This document shows positions 52,344 through 63,898 of a stretch of DNA of 64,000 bases, one piece after another. The notes beneath the pieces were generated by a model that worked only from the letters and a program-made list of their open reading frames with translations, had not been told where the DNA came from and searched no databases. Made by a program: the position numbers and the translations under genes. This DNA is from Candidatus Zixiibacteriota bacterium (lineage in GTDB: Bacteria > Zixibacteria > MSB-5A5 > GN15 > FEB-12). The stretch lies in the NCBI GenBank assembly GCA_040756055.1, contig JBFLZR010000002.1, positions 150,411 to 214,410 on the forward strand, written 5' to 3'. Numbering within the stretch: the stretch's first letter is position 1; each line of letters begins with the position of its first letter.

Positions 52344-53579
52344 TCAGTCGCTGTCGTCCTCCGACTCGTTACTCAACGTGGCCGTAACCCGGCTTTCTTC
52401 CTTCTCGATTACGAAATTCTTCAATTTCTCCAGTTGCTCGTCATTAAGACGCCTCTTCGAATAAACACTGCGCATCAAACCATTACCGTCTACCACGAAA
52501 TAATCATCCAGACCCAGCTCTCGACAAGCAGCCGAAAATTCCGCGAAAGCCCCCGGATCATCCGTCTTCGTCACGAACTTCTCCTTACGCGAAAAACGTA
52601 CCGAAATTTTCCCCATCGCGCTCTCGAACCGCGACATATCCATCTGCCGCGCAACCTCGATGAGATTCGCCTTCAGCGCCTCTAACTCCGATTTTATTTC
52701 CTTCTGCCGGGCGTACAACTTCAAATATTCATCGGCCATCTGGCGGATCTGCTCCGCCGTCAACGCCTGCTGCGTCTCGGCCTGCTGCTGTGCCTCCAAC
52801 AACCGACGATGCGCTTTCGCCGGGCAAAGATGTTGATAATCGCAATAACTGCAGTGAGTCCCCTCGCGGGCAGGAAAATCGTCCAGCCGCGTCGCGCGTA
52901 TTGTCTCCACAATGGCTACCCGCATGTCCTCTATCAGCAATTCCACCTCTTCCCCCGACAAAGTCCGGCTGATAATCTCGTCCTGCCTCAGCCAATGCTG
53001 GCTCAACTCGACTTTGTTGAACTGCGGATAATTTGCCTGCACCGCCAGCTGATACAATCCCATCTGGTAAAAAAATCGCGGATCCGACGGCTGAATCAAC
53101 GATTGCCCCGTCTTGTAGTCGACGATCTCAACCGTGCCGTCCTCGAGCTTCGTCAAACGATCTATATAGCTCTTGAACGCATACGGCGTCCCCGGCAAAC
53201 CGAATGTCAATAGGAGCTCAGCGCCCAGAAGCGTGCCGCGCTTGAACGGCCGATATTTCTCGTAATGCCTGACAAGCATCTCCTGCCCGATTCTTACATA
53301 ATCATCGACCGTGTAAAATTCCGATGTTACCGAGATCTGATTGCGATCAAGCTTGTCCCACTGCTCGCGGTAAAGACCCACCACCTGACCCGGCTCCATG
53401 ACAATTCCATCCGCCGCCAAAGCATAAAGCTGCCTGAGGACACGATGAACCGCCGTCCCGAGATAAGTGTCGGCGGTGACACCCGGACGGGTCGGGGCTT
53501 TCTCGACATAAGTGAACTTGAACTTGCGCGGACACGTCCGATAAGTATCCAGTGAACTGTAACTGTAGGTAGATAACAC
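52344..53579 (-). CDS. PD-(D/E)XK nuclease with Cas4/AddB-type Fe-S cysteines
   Basis: 411 residues from GTG 53579 (GGAG 6 nt upstream; the frame is open to 53654). The RecB-like nuclease core shows YIDRLTK ... VEIVDYKTG (~170-190). Four cysteines, one N-terminal (RTCPRKF) and three C-terminal (CSYCDYQHLC), match the Fe-S cluster of Cas4 and AddB nucleases. A coiled-coil C-terminal region with an acidic tail follows. There are no CRISPR or helicase genes nearby. It is the gene after the GT2 glycosyltransferase. Confidence 0.88.
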   Translation of the reverse strand: MLSTYSYSSLDTYRTCPRKFKFTYVEKAPTRPGVTADTYLGTAVHRVLRQLYALAADGIVMEPGQVVGLYREQWDKLDRNQISVTSEFYTVDDYVRIGQEMLVRHYEKYRPFKRGTLLGAELLLTFGLPGTPYAFKSYIDRLTKLEDGTVEIVDYKTGQSLIQPSDPRFFYQMGLYQLAVQANYPQFNKVELSQHWLRQDEIISRTLSGEEVELLIEDMRVAIVETIRATRLDDFPAREGTHCSYCDYQHLCPAKAHRRLLEAQQQAETQQALTAEQIRQMADEYLKLYARQKEIKSELEALKANLIEVARQMDMSRFESAMGKISVRFSRKEKFVTKTDDPGAFAEFSAACRELGLDDYFVVDGNGLMRSVYSKRRLNDEQLEKLKNFVIEKEESRVTATLSNESEDDSD

Positions 53580-53604
53580 CTTGATCTCCAGAAAAGCGGC
53601 TGTC

Positions 53605-54621
53605 TTAGGAATCAGCCTCGTGGAACTTACCGGCCATTCCCTTGAGGAATCCAACCCCGAGTCCGAAATGAATGGCCGGGAATATTACCGGCCCGTAAAG
53701 CAAACAACCGATCCTTTTCTCTCTCAAAGACAGCACCAGCGAAAAAAGAACCACGATCAGAATATAAAACGCCAGCATCGTCCTCAACACTTCAGCCACG
53801 GGCGATGAAACCAATGACAGAACCAACATCAGCGCGAGAAACAGCACCGCCAACCCTGCAAACCACTGGAGCGGCGAGAATATCTGATGCTTCTGGGTAA
53901 AATTGAACCGGCCCGCCCCGATACGGGTCATCTGGTTCCAAAGACTCTGTATCGTCCCCCGCGGATAATGAAATACCTTCAACTTCGGCGACAGGTATGA
54001 CTTCAGCCCGAAAATCCTCACTCGATGATTGAACTCAACATCGTTACAAATATCGAATGCTTCATCGAACAAACCTACCTTCGTGAAAACCTCCCGGCGA
54101 TACATGGCTCCCGTCGACGTAGGATCAACGTATCCTTCAAAATCGGTGTACGCCTGCGATACCGGGTTATGCCCCAGCGCCGAACCCCGGCAGACCGCCA
54201 CCGCCCACTCGAATTCATTTATGTCCGGCGGTGTAAGCGGACGGGCCCGGCACAGACAGTCGGCTCCGGTAGCTTCAAACGTGGCAATAATATCCTTCAG
54301 GAAATTCTTGCTGGGAATGTAAGTATGACCATTCAGAAAAACGATATACGGCGCTGTCGTATGCTGCACCCCGATATTGCGGCCCGAAGACGAAATCCGG
54401 CGCGGATTATCCAGAACCTTTAACGACCCGAAACGACTCTTGAACGATTCGGCAATCCCACGGGTACGGTCCCTGGAACCGCCATCAACCACCGCCACCT
54501 CCAGACTGTCCATCGGAAAGTCCTGCAAATAAAGCTGGTCGAGAGTCTGGTCAAGAAATCGCTCTTCGTCCCGAACCGGTATGATTACCGCCAGCCTGAA
54601 TTTGGTTTCCGTATCACCCAT
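53605..54621 (-). CDS. Glycosyltransferase family 2
   Basis: 338 residues from ATG 54621 (the frame is open to 54732 through a hydrophobic stretch). The GT-A domain has RLAVIIPVRDEERFLDQTLD (~8-27), the DGGSRDRT block and the metal-binding D-x-D-like region. The last ~80 residues hold two or three transmembrane helices (WFAGLAVLFLALMLVLSLV). This ExoA-like layout fits exopolysaccharide or lipid-linked sugar assembly at the inner membrane. It lies 14 nt... after the GT4 gene stop in the same operon, with a gap of about 125 nt. Confidence 0.87.
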   Translation of the reverse strand: MGDTETKFRLAVIIPVRDEERFLDQTLDQLYLQDFPMDSLEVAVVDGGSRDRTRGIAESFKSRFGSLKVLDNPRRISSSGRNIGVQHTTAPYIVFLNGHTYIPSKNFLKDIIATFEATGADCLCRARPLTPPDINEFEWAVAVCRGSALGHNPVSQAYTDFEGYVDPTSTGAMYRREVFTKVGLFDEAFDICNDVEFNHRVRIFGLKSYLSPKLKVFHYPRGTIQSLWNQMTRIGAGRFNFTQKHQIFSPLQWFAGLAVLFLALMLVLSLVSSPVAEVLRTMLAFYILIVVLFSLVLSLREKRIGCLLYGPVIFPAIHFGLGVGFLKGMAGKFHEADS

Positions 54622-54745
54622 TAGAACAACCCCATCATGGTGAATACTCCAAAAAAAACTCGATAACTGATTACGACGGAAAATATAGATAATCGAAGGA
54701 AATATCAGCAACAAAAAACCAGTGGCCGGCAAAACCGCGGACGGT

Positions 54746-56131
54746 TCAGGCCAACCGACCGATGAGATCGCGATACAACGATGAATAGCCGCCCTCGCCG
54801 GCCTTCTGGATCAGGCGATCGGCAATCTCTACCGAACGACGAGAAAGCATCTCAGTAAGCGCCGGATCCTCTACCAACTCAATGATCCGATCGGCAACGC
54901 CGGTATGATGATTGAAGTCCACTCTCATAATGTCGCGCCTGTCACGCCATACATCACCGCCCCCTCCGCACGGCGTCGAAACAACGGGCAGTCCGGACGC
55001 AAAGGCCTCTATGGTAGCCGCCGACAGGAAATCAACCGAAGAACAGTTTACATACACGTCCGCCGAAGCCAACACCTTCTGCCTCTCGCGATAACCGGAT
55101 CCGTCAACAAAATGCACCCCGTTTAGCTTACGCCCCAATACGAAACTTTCAAGACCTCGGCGTTGACGTCCAACGCCGACAATGGTGAGTTCAGTGCGCG
55201 GATACTTTCTCTTCACCAACTCAAAGGCACGAATGGCGCAGGCTACGTTGTGCTCCCGTTCCAGGTCGGTGCATACCGCCAGATGCGGCTGCACCCGTGA
55301 AACCACACGGGGTACGATATTTCCCACGTGGAGCAATGGCTGCTGGTAAAATGCCCGCCCGCCAAAGCTGTTGACCAACTGCTGCAAATACACCGAAGGT
55401 ACCACCACCCTGTCGCAGACGCGCCACAGCCTCGGGAGCAGCCGGCTTCGACCAATCCGACGATACAACCCCACGGGCGACTGGTAATCAAGAATCACCT
55501 GCTTACCAAAAAATCTGCCAATCAAAATCACTGGGACCAAAAACAATACCAGACTCTCCCCATAACCGCAAAACACGTGAAGCACTCGGAAACGCGATAC
55601 CCTGGCAACAATCTTTCTCAGATACTTCACCTGGGCATACACCCGCCGCAGAAATCCCGCTACAGAACCGGTGGCAAGCCCTGCCTCCGGAACATCGAGA
55701 GGTAAACAAACTCCAACTCTCTGACGCAGACTGCTAAGAACCAGCTCAACCATCTCCATCTCGCCACCGACCGAACCCCTGCCACCAACCAGCAATACGC
55801 CAGCCCCCCCGCCATGCTCCCCAGCATCGGGCCGTGCCGCCCCCTTAACAGGCAAAAAGGGCAAAGTCAACTGATGTAATCTACTGTTTCTGATGGTCAC
55901 ATTCCTCGACTGAAACCTCTCCACTTCCCCCCAATCCCTTGTACCACTGAGCGCCGCGAAAGTCTCAACTAATACCTCTGTATCGGCCGCCAATGCGGTC
56001 AACCGCGCCAAAACCGACACGAAATATGGTTGAAGAAAAGCCGAATAGCCCCTTTTTTCTCCAACCAATCTGCCTATAATTAGCATAACCCCCTTTGAGA
56101 CAAGAATATACAAAAAGGTAAAAATATCCAT
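54746..56131 (-). CDS. Glycosyltransferase family 4-like
   Basis: 461 residues. The C-terminal GT-B domain is clear: ELTIVGVGRQRRGLE (~300), a YVNCSSVDFLSAATIEAFAS block with E-x7-E character and GLPVVSTPCGGGGDVW. The N-terminal domain is more divergent, with a hydrophobic region around FLVPVILIGRFFGKQVILDY. The start is uncertain between 56131 (no ribosome binding site) and ATG 56086 (GGGGG only 2 nt upstream). It probably works with the GT2 enzyme downstream in polysaccharide synthesis and is divergent from the hydrogenase operon. Confidence 0.85.
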   Translation of the reverse strand: MDIFTFLYILVSKGVMLIIGRLVGEKRGYSAFLQPYFVSVLARLTALAADTEVLVETFAALSGTRDWGEVERFQSRNVTIRNSRLHQLTLPFLPVKGAARPDAGEHGGGAGVLLVGGRGSVGGEMEMVELVLSSLRQRVGVCLPLDVPEAGLATGSVAGFLRRVYAQVKYLRKIVARVSRFRVLHVFCGYGESLVLFLVPVILIGRFFGKQVILDYQSPVGLYRRIGRSRLLPRLWRVCDRVVVPSVYLQQLVNSFGGRAFYQQPLLHVGNIVPRVVSRVQPHLAVCTDLEREHNVACAIRAFELVKRKYPRTELTIVGVGRQRRGLESFVLGRKLNGVHFVDGSGYRERQKVLASADVYVNCSSVDFLSAATIEAFASGLPVVSTPCGGGGDVWRDRRDIMRVDFNHHTGVADRIIELVEDPALTEMLSRRSVEIADRLIQKAGEGGYSSLYRDLIGRLA

Positions 56132-56157
56132 TTTGTGAATTTTTTCTCAATTTTTCC

Positions 56158-56185
56158 TTGACATTTCCGATACCCTGTATAGATT
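56158..56185 (+). promoter_or_regulatory. Sigma-70-like promoter of the hydrogenase operon
   Basis: A consensus TTGACA (56158-56163), a 16-nt spacer and TAGATT (56180-56185) lie about 135 nt before ATG 56323. Confidence 0.55.
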
Positions 56186-56322
56186 TGCGCTAAAACTAGT
56201 CGTAAAGGAGCCGGACTTAGACATGTGTCAATCTGTTGTTTCACCGGTACCTGTCCAGGAAAATACCGCTCAATGGCTCCGTCTTTTCAAGAGTACAACT
56301 AAAACAGAAAAGGCTTTCTGCC

Positions 56323-57489
56323 ATGACTGACACCACCAATAAAATCGGCGAAAAGCTTGTTTTAACCCGCGACCAACTGCCGCAACTATTCAAGGCTCTC
56401 CAGAAATCGGGTTACACCCTCATCGGGCCAACCATCCGCGATCACGCCATCGTTAACCAGGAAATTGACAACTGTGTTGACCTGCCCGAAGGCTACTCCG
56501 ATCAGCAGGATGCCGCGGCCTACCGCTTGAGCAAAACCGATAAGACCGCCCTGTTCGATTACAATGTCGCCACCCAATCCTTTAAGAGATTCCTCTTCAT
56601 ACCGCGGCACACTATCCTGCGCGCGAAAAGAAAGAAAAAGACATTCGAGGTCGCCGATAACAAATACTCACCCTCAAAGATGGCCTTCATCGGTGTCCGG
56701 CCATGCGAACTGCACGCCATTTACATACAGGACCGCGTCTTCACAGCCGGCGAATTCATCGATGAACAATACCAGAAACAACGCGACCAGATTTTTCTCG
56801 TGGTGGTCAACTGCACCAAAGCCTCGAAATCATGCTTCTGCACATCGATGGAAACCGGACCGCAGGCAACCACCGGCTTCGATCTGGCCCTGACCGAAAT
56901 CGCCCAACCCGGTAAACACTTCTTTGTACTCGAAATCGGCAGCGAACAGGCCAGGACAATTCTCAGCGGCATAAAATGTAAACCTGCCTCGCAATCCGAT
57001 ATCGATGCTGCCGATGCCGCCGTCGCCAGTGCGGCCGCCCAGATCGAAAGAACCCTCGATACCACCGGCATAAAAGAACTCTTCCTGCGCAATATCGATA
57101 ACGTCTATTGGGACAAAGTCGGCGGCCGATGTATGTCCTGCGCCAACTGCACTCTCGTCTGCCCGACCTGCTTCTGTTCCACCGTCGAAGATGTTACCGA
57201 CCTCTCCGGAGATAACGCCGAAAGGGCCAGGCGATGGGACTCCTGCTTCACTATGGACTTCTCCTACATCCACGGCGGCTCCGTGAGACCCTCGTCAAAA
57301 GCTCGCTACCGCCAGTGGATAACCCACAAGCTGGCCGCCTGGCAGGACCAGTTCGGCAGCTCCGGCTGCGTCGGCTGCGGGCGCTGTATCACCTGGTGCC
57401 CCGTTGGCATTGATATAACCGAGGAGGCTCGCACCATCCGCGAGCGAGATATAAAGCCCGCCACTGTCACGGAAAAAACGGAGGTATGA
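56323..57489 (+). CDS. hydB: Group 3b NiFe hydrogenase (sulfhydrogenase) beta subunit, 4Fe-4S protein
   Basis: 388 residues from ATG 56323 (the frame is open to 56236). Two C-terminal [4Fe-4S] motifs are visible: [16 protein letters not shown] (~266-281) and [12 protein letters not shown] (~345-356). The N-terminal part carries [14 protein letters not shown], common to HydB and AsrA proteins. It passes electrons between the diaphorase (gamma) and hydrogenase (delta/alpha) subunits. It is the first gene of a hydB-CNB-hydG-hydD-hydA-protease operon. Confidence 0.9.
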   Translation: MTDTTNKIGEKLVLTRDQLPQLFKALQKSGYTLIGPTIRDHAIVNQEIDNCVDLPEGYSDQQDAAAYRLSKTDKTALFDYNVATQSFKRFLFIPRHTILRAKRKKKTFEVADNKYSPSKMAFIGVRPCELHAIYIQDRVFTAGEFIDEQYQKQRDQIFLVVVNCTKASKSCFCTSMETGPQATTGFDLALTEIAQPGKHFFVLEIGSEQARTILSGIKCKPASQSDIDAADAAVASAAAQIERTLDTTGIKELFLRNIDNVYWDKVGGRCMSCANCTLVCPTCFCSTVEDVTDLSGDNAERARRWDSCFTMDFSYIHGGSVRPSSKARYRQWITHKLAAWQDQFGSSGCVGCGRCITWCPVGIDITEEARTIRERDIKPATVTEKTEV

Positions 57490-57494
57490 AAAAT

Positions 57495-57968
57495 ATGAAC
57501 AACGTACAGACGCTCGAACCTTATCTGGCCGAGCATCCCTTTCTCAAGGGCATGGAAAAAAGGCACATCGAGTTGCTCGTCGGCTGCGCCTCGAATGTGC
57601 GCTTTGAAGCCGGTCAGTACATTTTCCGTGAGGGTGACGAAGCCAACGAATTCTACTTCATTCGTCACGGCAAAATGGCCCTGGAAATCTTCCGCCCCCA
57701 CAAAGGCGGAATCGTAGTGCAAACAATTAAACCCGGCGATGTCGTCGGCTGGGCATGGCTGTTTCCTCCCCACCTCAGACATTTCGACTGCCGCGCCATC
57801 GAACTCACCCGCGCTATCGCCCTCGACGGTACCTGTCTGCGTAACAAATGCGAACAGGACCATGAACTTGGATACGAAATAATGCGGCGCTTCGCGGCCC
57901 TGATGGAAGACGAGCTGCTGGCGCTCAGATTACAACTTCTGGATATATATGGTGTACAACAAACCTGA
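57495..57968 (+). CDS. Cyclic-nucleotide-binding domain protein in the hydrogenase operon
   Basis: 157 residues from ATG 57495 (GGAGG 10 nt upstream; ATG 57486 is only 1 nt from GGAGG). It is a CRP/FNR-type cNMP domain: [40 protein letters not shown] and [15 protein letters not shown]. The protein ends with the dimerisation helix and lacks the DNA-binding HTH, so it is not a normal transcription factor. Similar proteins occur in other group 3b hydrogenase operons. It may regulate or dock on the enzyme. Confidence 0.88.
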   Translation: MNNVQTLEPYLAEHPFLKGMEKRHIELLVGCASNVRFEAGQYIFREGDEANEFYFIRHGKMALEIFRPHKGGIVVQTIKPGDVVGWAWLFPPHLRHFDCRAIELTRAIALDGTCLRNKCEQDHELGYEIMRRFAALMEDELLALRLQLLDIYGVQQT

Positions 57969-58818
57969 CAACACGGTTAGTTACCAAAACGGCGTCGCGG
58001 CCATGATGCCACACCCGTTTGTAATTAAGAAAATAATCAAATGCACCGAAGACACGTTCACGCTCGAACTCAAGAGCGCTGACAATTCGAGCGGCCTTGA
58101 ATTCGCCCCCGGCCAGTTCAACATGCTCTATGTCTACGGTGTCGGCGAAGTACCGGTCTCCATCAGCGGCGACCCAACCTCGACCAAAACCCTCGTGCAC
58201 ACTATTCGCGTCGTCGGCACCGTCACCCGCGCCCTCCGCCGACTCACTGTCGGCGAAATAGTCGGCGTGCGCGGTCCCTACGGTTCCGCATGGCCGGTGA
58301 AAAGAGCCGAGGGTTGCGATGTCGTTATTGTCGCCGGAGGTATCGGCCTGGCCCCTCTCAGACCAGCCATATACTACCTGCTCGCCAAGAGGAAAAAATA
58401 TGGCCGAATAGTCCTGCTCTATGGCACCAGAACCCCCGCCGATATCCTCTTCCGAAACGAACTCGAACAGTGGCGCGCCCGATTCGACCTCGAAGTCGAA
58501 GTAACCGTGGACCGCGGCGATGACGCCTGGTGGGGCAACGTCGGCGTCGTCCCCACCCTTATACCCGGCGCCAGTTTCGACCCGCTCAATACTGTCGCCA
58601 TGACCTGCGGCCCCGAGGTCATGATGCGTTTCACGGTCATGGCTCTGCGCAAAAAAGGCGTCGACGTTAAAGACATCTACGTCTCCATGGAACGAAACAT
58701 GAAATGCGCCATCGGACTTTGCGGCCACTGCCAGTTCGGCGGGAAATTCATCTGCAAAGACGGCCCCGTCTTCAGCTATGATCAGGTTATGGACTTGTTC
58801 AACAAGCGAGAAATATAA
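57949..58818 (+). CDS. hydG: Group 3b hydrogenase gamma subunit, FAD/NAD(P)-binding oxidoreductase
   Basis: 289 residues. The FAD domain includes [20 protein letters not shown] (~42-61). The NAD(P) domain includes [19 protein letters not shown] and MTCGPEVMM. The C-terminal [2Fe-2S] ligands lie in [17 protein letters not shown] (~258-274). It is related to PyrK and AsrB and should exchange electrons with NADPH or NADH. The start overlaps the CNB gene by 20 nt; ATG 58003 is a possible later start. Confidence 0.9.
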   Translation: MVYNKPDNTVSYQNGVAAMMPHPFVIKKIIKCTEDTFTLELKSADNSSGLEFAPGQFNMLYVYGVGEVPVSISGDPTSTKTLVHTIRVVGTVTRALRRLTVGEIVGVRGPYGSAWPVKRAEGCDVVIVAGGIGLAPLRPAIYYLLAKRKKYGRIVLLYGTRTPADILFRNELEQWRARFDLEVEVTVDRGDDAWWGNVGVVPTLIPGASFDPLNTVAMTCGPEVMMRFTVMALRKKGVDVKDIYVSMERNMKCAIGLCGHCQFGGKFICKDGPVFSYDQVMDLFNKREI

Positions 58819-58819
58819 A

Positions 58820-59588
58820 ATGAAGCAAAACGGAAAAGCAAAACTGGCGGTCTTCAAATTCGCCTCCTGCGACGGATGCCAGCTCAGCATACTGGACTGC
58901 GAAGACGAACTCCTGGCTGTCGCCGGAGCCGTCGAAATCGCCAACTTCCCCGAAGCATCGCGCGCCGTCGTCAAAGGACCATACCAGGTCTCCCTTGTTG
59001 AAGGTTCCATAACGACCCCGCATGATGCCGAGCGAATTCACAAAATCCGCCGCGCCTCAAAATTCCTGGTAACGATCGGCGCCTGCGCCACCGCCGGCGG
59101 CATACAGGCCCTGCGAAACTATAAAGACGTAAAACAGTTCACTTCTGCCGTCTATGCCAACCCGAGCTATATCAGCACGCTGCAAAATTCAACGCCGATC
59201 TCCGACCACGTCCCTGTCGACTACGAACTGCGCGGGTGCCCGGTCAACAAGTATCAACTGGTAGAAGTTCTCAACGCCTACCTCAATCGGCGCAAACCGA
59301 ACATCTCACCACACAGCGTCTGCATGGAGTGCAAAATGCGCGGCACCACCTGCGTCATGGTCGCCCAGGGCATACCCTGCCTCGGACCCATCACCCACGC
59401 CGGCTGCGGCGCCATATGCCCGTCCTACAACCGCGGTTGTTACAGCTGCTTCGGACCAAAGGAAACCTGCAACACCAAAGCCCTCGCCAAAAGATTCAAG
59501 GTGATGGGCCTTCAAGGACACGAACTCGTGCGACTGTTCCGCAGTTTCAATGCCGAGGCTGACGAATTCAAAAAGGAAAGTGTTTTCC

Positions 59589-59605
<17 letters not shown>
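58820..59605 (+). CDS. hydD: Group 3b NiFe hydrogenase small (delta) subunit
   Basis: 261 residues from ATG 58820, 1 nt after the hydG stop (the frame is open to 58778). The proximal cluster ligands are in [16 protein letters not shown] (~13-28), with [12 protein letters not shown] and LRGCPVN (~136-142). Further Cys clusters follow in [11 protein letters not shown] and [15 protein letters not shown]. It relays electrons from the NiFe site. It overlaps hydA by 17 nt. Confidence 0.92.
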
Positions 59606-60884
<1,279 letters not shown>

Positions 60885-60888
60885 AAAG

Positions 60889-61380
60889 ATGATCAACAAA
60901 TCCGGCACACTCGTGATTGGAATCGGGAATGAGTATCGCGGCGATGACGCTGTCGGCCTCTATGTCGCCCGAAAACTATCCGGCTTCAGACTCCAGTCAT
61001 GTGCCATCAAGGAATCACCCGGCGAGGGAACTTATCTTATGCACAGCTGGGAAGGCTTTGAACACGTGATTATAATCGACGCCGTCAAGTCCGCCTCGAA
61101 ACCGGGGACAATCCACCGTATCGACATCCCCCGGCAGGAGATCCCCTCCGACTGGTTTCCGGCGTCGTCACATCTGATCAGCCTCCCCGAGGCGATCAAA
61201 CTGAGCCAGGCCCTCGGAACTCTCCCCGCTTCGCTGGTCGTCTATGGCATAGAGGGCAACCTGTTTGACACCGGCGTGAAACTGACGCCTCCCGTCAAAG
61301 AAGCGGCCGATTCCCTGATCGCCGCATTACTGAACGACATAAGCAGCCGCAAGGAAAACGGCCGTCCAACTCCCTGCTGA
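60889..61380 (+). CDS. Hydrogenase maturation protease (HycI/HyaD family)
   Basis: 163 residues. The opening GIGNEYRGDDAVGLYVARKL (~9-28) has the Glu and Asp that bind the Ni of the precursor. A second acidic residue lies in VIIIDAVKS (~62-70), and a late His in ASSHLISLPEAI. It should clip the C-terminal tail of HydA after Ni insertion. It starts 4 nt after the hydA stop. Confidence 0.92.
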   Translation: MINKSGTLVIGIGNEYRGDDAVGLYVARKLSGFRLQSCAIKESPGEGTYLMHSWEGFEHVIIIDAVKSASKPGTIHRIDIPRQEIPSDWFPASSHLISLPEAIKLSQALGTLPASLVVYGIEGNLFDTGVKLTPPVKEAADSLIAALLNDISSRKENGRPTPC

Positions 61381-61423
61381 ACGGCCTCCAACTTGTTACG
61401 CCCATGGAAAGAACGGATTTCGC

Positions 61424-62086
61424 TTATGGCTCCGGTACCCGATGCCTGACAATCTCCCCGTTTATCATATATATCACGTCCTCGGCGATATTTGTCGCGT
61501 GGTCGGCGATACGCTCCAGATGACGCGATACCGCGAGCATGTGAATTAACTGATCCACCTGTGATGGATCATCCAGAATCGCCTTCTTTATTACCGTGTA
61601 CGTATCCCGGTGCATGGCATCGATCTTATTGTCATCCGCGCCCACATCCTTGGCCAGCCTGACGTCGAGATTCACAAGGGCGTCAAGGCTCCTGCGAAGC
61701 ATCGACTTGGCGATATCCGCCATCGCCTGAACATCGAACACGATCTCTTTCATGGGAAGCTTCGCCAGCGAAATACATCTCTCGGCAATGTTCACCGCCA
61801 AGTCGCCAATCCGTTCAAGGTCATTGTTAATCTTTAACACCGCTATCAAGAACCTCAGGTCGATCGCCACCGGTTGATGAAGCGCCATGATCTTAAGACA
61901 ATCTTCCTCAACCTCCACCTCGACTTGGTCGATCTCCGAGTCACGCTCAACCACCTGATTAGCCAACTGTTCATCCCGCTCCAAAATCGACCTCACCGCC
62001 ATATGAACACTCTCTTCAACCAGCGCACTCAAGGAAAGCATGTTCCTTTTCAGCCGGTCTATTTCGCGTTGAAAATGCCTCGTCAT
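61424..62086 (-). CDS. phoU: Phosphate transport system regulator PhoU
   Basis: 220 residues from ATG 62086; the frame is open to 62389 through an unrelated shadow of pstB. Two three-helix PhoU repeats carry E-x3-D-x2-E-type metal motifs (ERDSEIDQVEVEVEEDCL and ADDNKIDAMHRDTYTV). PhoU links the Pst transporter to the PhoR/PhoB phosphate response. Its start is 14 nt after the pstB stop. Confidence 0.93.
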   Translation of the reverse strand: MTRHFQREIDRLKRNMLSLSALVEESVHMAVRSILERDEQLANQVVERDSEIDQVEVEVEEDCLKIMALHQPVAIDLRFLIAVLKINNDLERIGDLAVNIAERCISLAKLPMKEIVFDVQAMADIAKSMLRRSLDALVNLDVRLAKDVGADDNKIDAMHRDTYTVIKKAILDDPSQVDQLIHMLAVSRHLERIADHATNIAEDVIYMINGEIVRHRVPEP

Positions 62087-62100
62087 ACGATAACTTCCTC

Positions 62101-62946
62101 TTATCCGAACCTTCCCGTAATATAATCCTCGGTCCTCTTCTTGTCCGGCTTGGTAAATATCTTCTTTGTTGGCCCGGATTCTATGAGAACTCCTTCGTAG
62201 AAGAATCCCGTCGTATCCGAGACACGAGCCGCCTGTTGCATATTGTGTGTGACAATCACGATAGTATAGTTCTTTTTCAATTCCGCGATCAAGTCTTCTA
62301 TCTTGGTCGTCGATATCGGGTCCAGCGCCGAAGCCGGCTCGTCCATAAGCAGCACTTCCGGACGGACCGCCAGCGCCCGAGCGATACACAAACGTTGCTG
62401 CTGCCCGCCGGACAACATATAAGCGCTCTTGCCCATCTTGTCTTTGACCTCTTCCCAGAGATACGCTTTCCTGAGCGTCTCTTCAACCGCCTCCGCAATC
62501 ACCTGCTTGTCGCTAATGCCGTTTACCCGCAAACCGTAAGCAACATTGTCGAAAATGGACTTCGGAAACGGATTGCTCTTCTGAAACACCATGCCCACCC
62601 GCGTCCGCAGAACCGACGCGTCTCTGAAATCCCTGTAAACATCCACCCCGTCCAATAGCACTCTACCATTCATGCGGGTGTTTGGAATCGTTTCGTTCAT
62701 CCTGTTGAGAGTCCGAAGAAATGTCGACTTGCCGCAACCCGAGGGACCAATCAGCGCCGTCACCCGGTTCTTCTCTATCTTAAGCGAGATATCCTTCAGC
62801 GCCTGCTGCGTCCCATAAAAGAAATCCACGTTATCGATAACCATCTTATATTCAGCGGCGGCATCCGGCTTGATACCATCGCTCTCCCCGTTGTAGGCGA
62901 TGTTCATCGTGATGCGTTCGGTATCATTCTCTCGTTTATCAGGCAC
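62101..62946 (-). CDS. pstB: Phosphate ABC transporter ATP-binding protein
   Basis: 281 residues from GTG 62946 (AGGAGG about 7 nt upstream). It has Walker [10 protein letters not shown] (~72-80), the PstB-typical [15 protein letters not shown] block, signature LSGGQQQRL and Walker [14 protein letters not shown]. The N-terminal ~33 residues extend beyond the usual PstB start, so an internal start is possible. It overlaps pstA by 8 nt. Confidence 0.95.
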   Translation of the reverse strand: MPDKRENDTERITMNIAYNGESDGIKPDAAAEYKMVIDNVDFFYGTQQALKDISLKIEKNRVTALIGPSGCGKSTFLRTLNRMNETIPNTRMNGRVLLDGVDVYRDFRDASVLRTRVGMVFQKSNPFPKSIFDNVAYGLRVNGISDKQVIAEAVEETLRKAYLWEEVKDKMGKSAYMLSGGQQQRLCIARALAVRPEVLLMDEPASALDPISTTKIEDLIAELKKNYTIVIVTHNMQQAARVSDTTGFFYEGVLIESGPTKKIFTKPDKKRTEDYITGRFG

Positions 62947-63898
62947 TTACTCGCCTCCTTCTCAATCGCGAGCGTATAAAAATGGCCGTGAAATTCAACA
63001 TGAAGGTCAAAACCAGCAATACCAACACCGTTCCGTATAGTATGGGCTTGGTCGCCTCCACGTCGGGCGATTGCGTCGCCATTACATAAATGTGATAACC
63101 CAACTCCATGAACTGATCATACAACTTACTTGGCAAATACGGTAGATAATACGCCGCGCCGGTAAACATGATCGGGGCCACCTCACCGGCCCCCCTGCTG
63201 ACCGCCAGTATAGCCCCGGTCAGTATCCCCGGCATCGCTTGCGGAATTATGATGCGCACGATCGTCTGGAGCTTCGTGGCGCCAAGAGCATAACTCGCTT
63301 CCTTCAATTCCCGCGGAATCGTCCTCAAAGCCTCCTCGGTCGAAATTATCACCACCGGCAGCGTCAACAAAGCCATCGTCAACGACGCCCAGATGATGGC
63401 CGGTTGGCCCCACACCGGCGAGGTTCCATCGGTAAGAAGTTTATCCATCCCGTTGCCGACAAAGCCAATGAAAAAACCCAGGCCAAACAGCCCGAACACA
63501 ATCGACGGTACACCCGCAAGGTTATTTATTGCCAGTCTGATTATCCTGGTCAAAGGCGAGGTACCCGTCGTATATTCGCCAAGATAAATGGCCGTCATGA
63601 CCCCTACCGGGACCACCGCAATCGTCATAAGTATCACCAGCGCCACGGTGCCGAAAATCGCCGGGAAAATACCGCCCGCCTCCATACCGTTTTCCGGCGG
63701 ATGCGTCAGAAACTCCCAGCTAATCGTCCCCACCCCTCCATAAATTATATTCCCGAGTATAACGGCAAGCATCGCCGCAATGATTACTACCGCCGCCAGC
63801 GTTAATCCCTTGGGAATCAGCCCGCGCGACTTGGGCTTGAAATCATGATGAATCGCCTCTGTCGCCGCAACAGCAGCTTCGTGCTTCATAATACTCAT
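62939..63898 (-). CDS. pstA: Phosphate ABC transporter permease PstA
   Basis: 319 residues with six transmembrane segments. The cytoplasmic coupling motif is [25 protein letters not shown] (residues ~195-219), and [15 protein letters not shown] and [20 protein letters not shown] are PstA-typical. The ATG overlaps the pstC stop (ATGA-type overlap at 63895-63898). It forms the phosphate channel with PstC. Confidence 0.94.
   Translation of the reverse strand: MSIMKHEAAVAATEAIHHDFKPKSRGLIPKGLTLAAVVIIAAMLAVILGNIIYGGVGTISWEFLTHPPENGMEAGGIFPAIFGTVALVILMTIAVVPVGVMTAIYLGEYTTGTSPLTRIIRLAINNLAGVPSIVFGLFGLGFFIGFVGNGMDKLLTDGTSPVWGQPAIIWASLTMALLTLPVVIISTEEALRTIPRELKEASYALGATKLQTIVRIIIPQAMPGILTGAILAVSRGAGEVAPIMFTGAAYYLPYLPSKLYDQFMELGYHIYVMATQSPDVEATKPILYGTVLVLLVLTFMLNFTAIFIRSRLRRRRVSA

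Noticed and set aside
57925-59010. 361-codon minus-strand frame across the hydrogenase genes
   Set aside because: It is a mirror of hydG/hydD codon structure with low-complexity sequence; the plus-strand frames carry all the cofactor motifs.
62087-62389. N-terminal extension of the phoU frame
   Set aside because: It lies over pstB in another frame. PhoU homology begins at ATG 62086.
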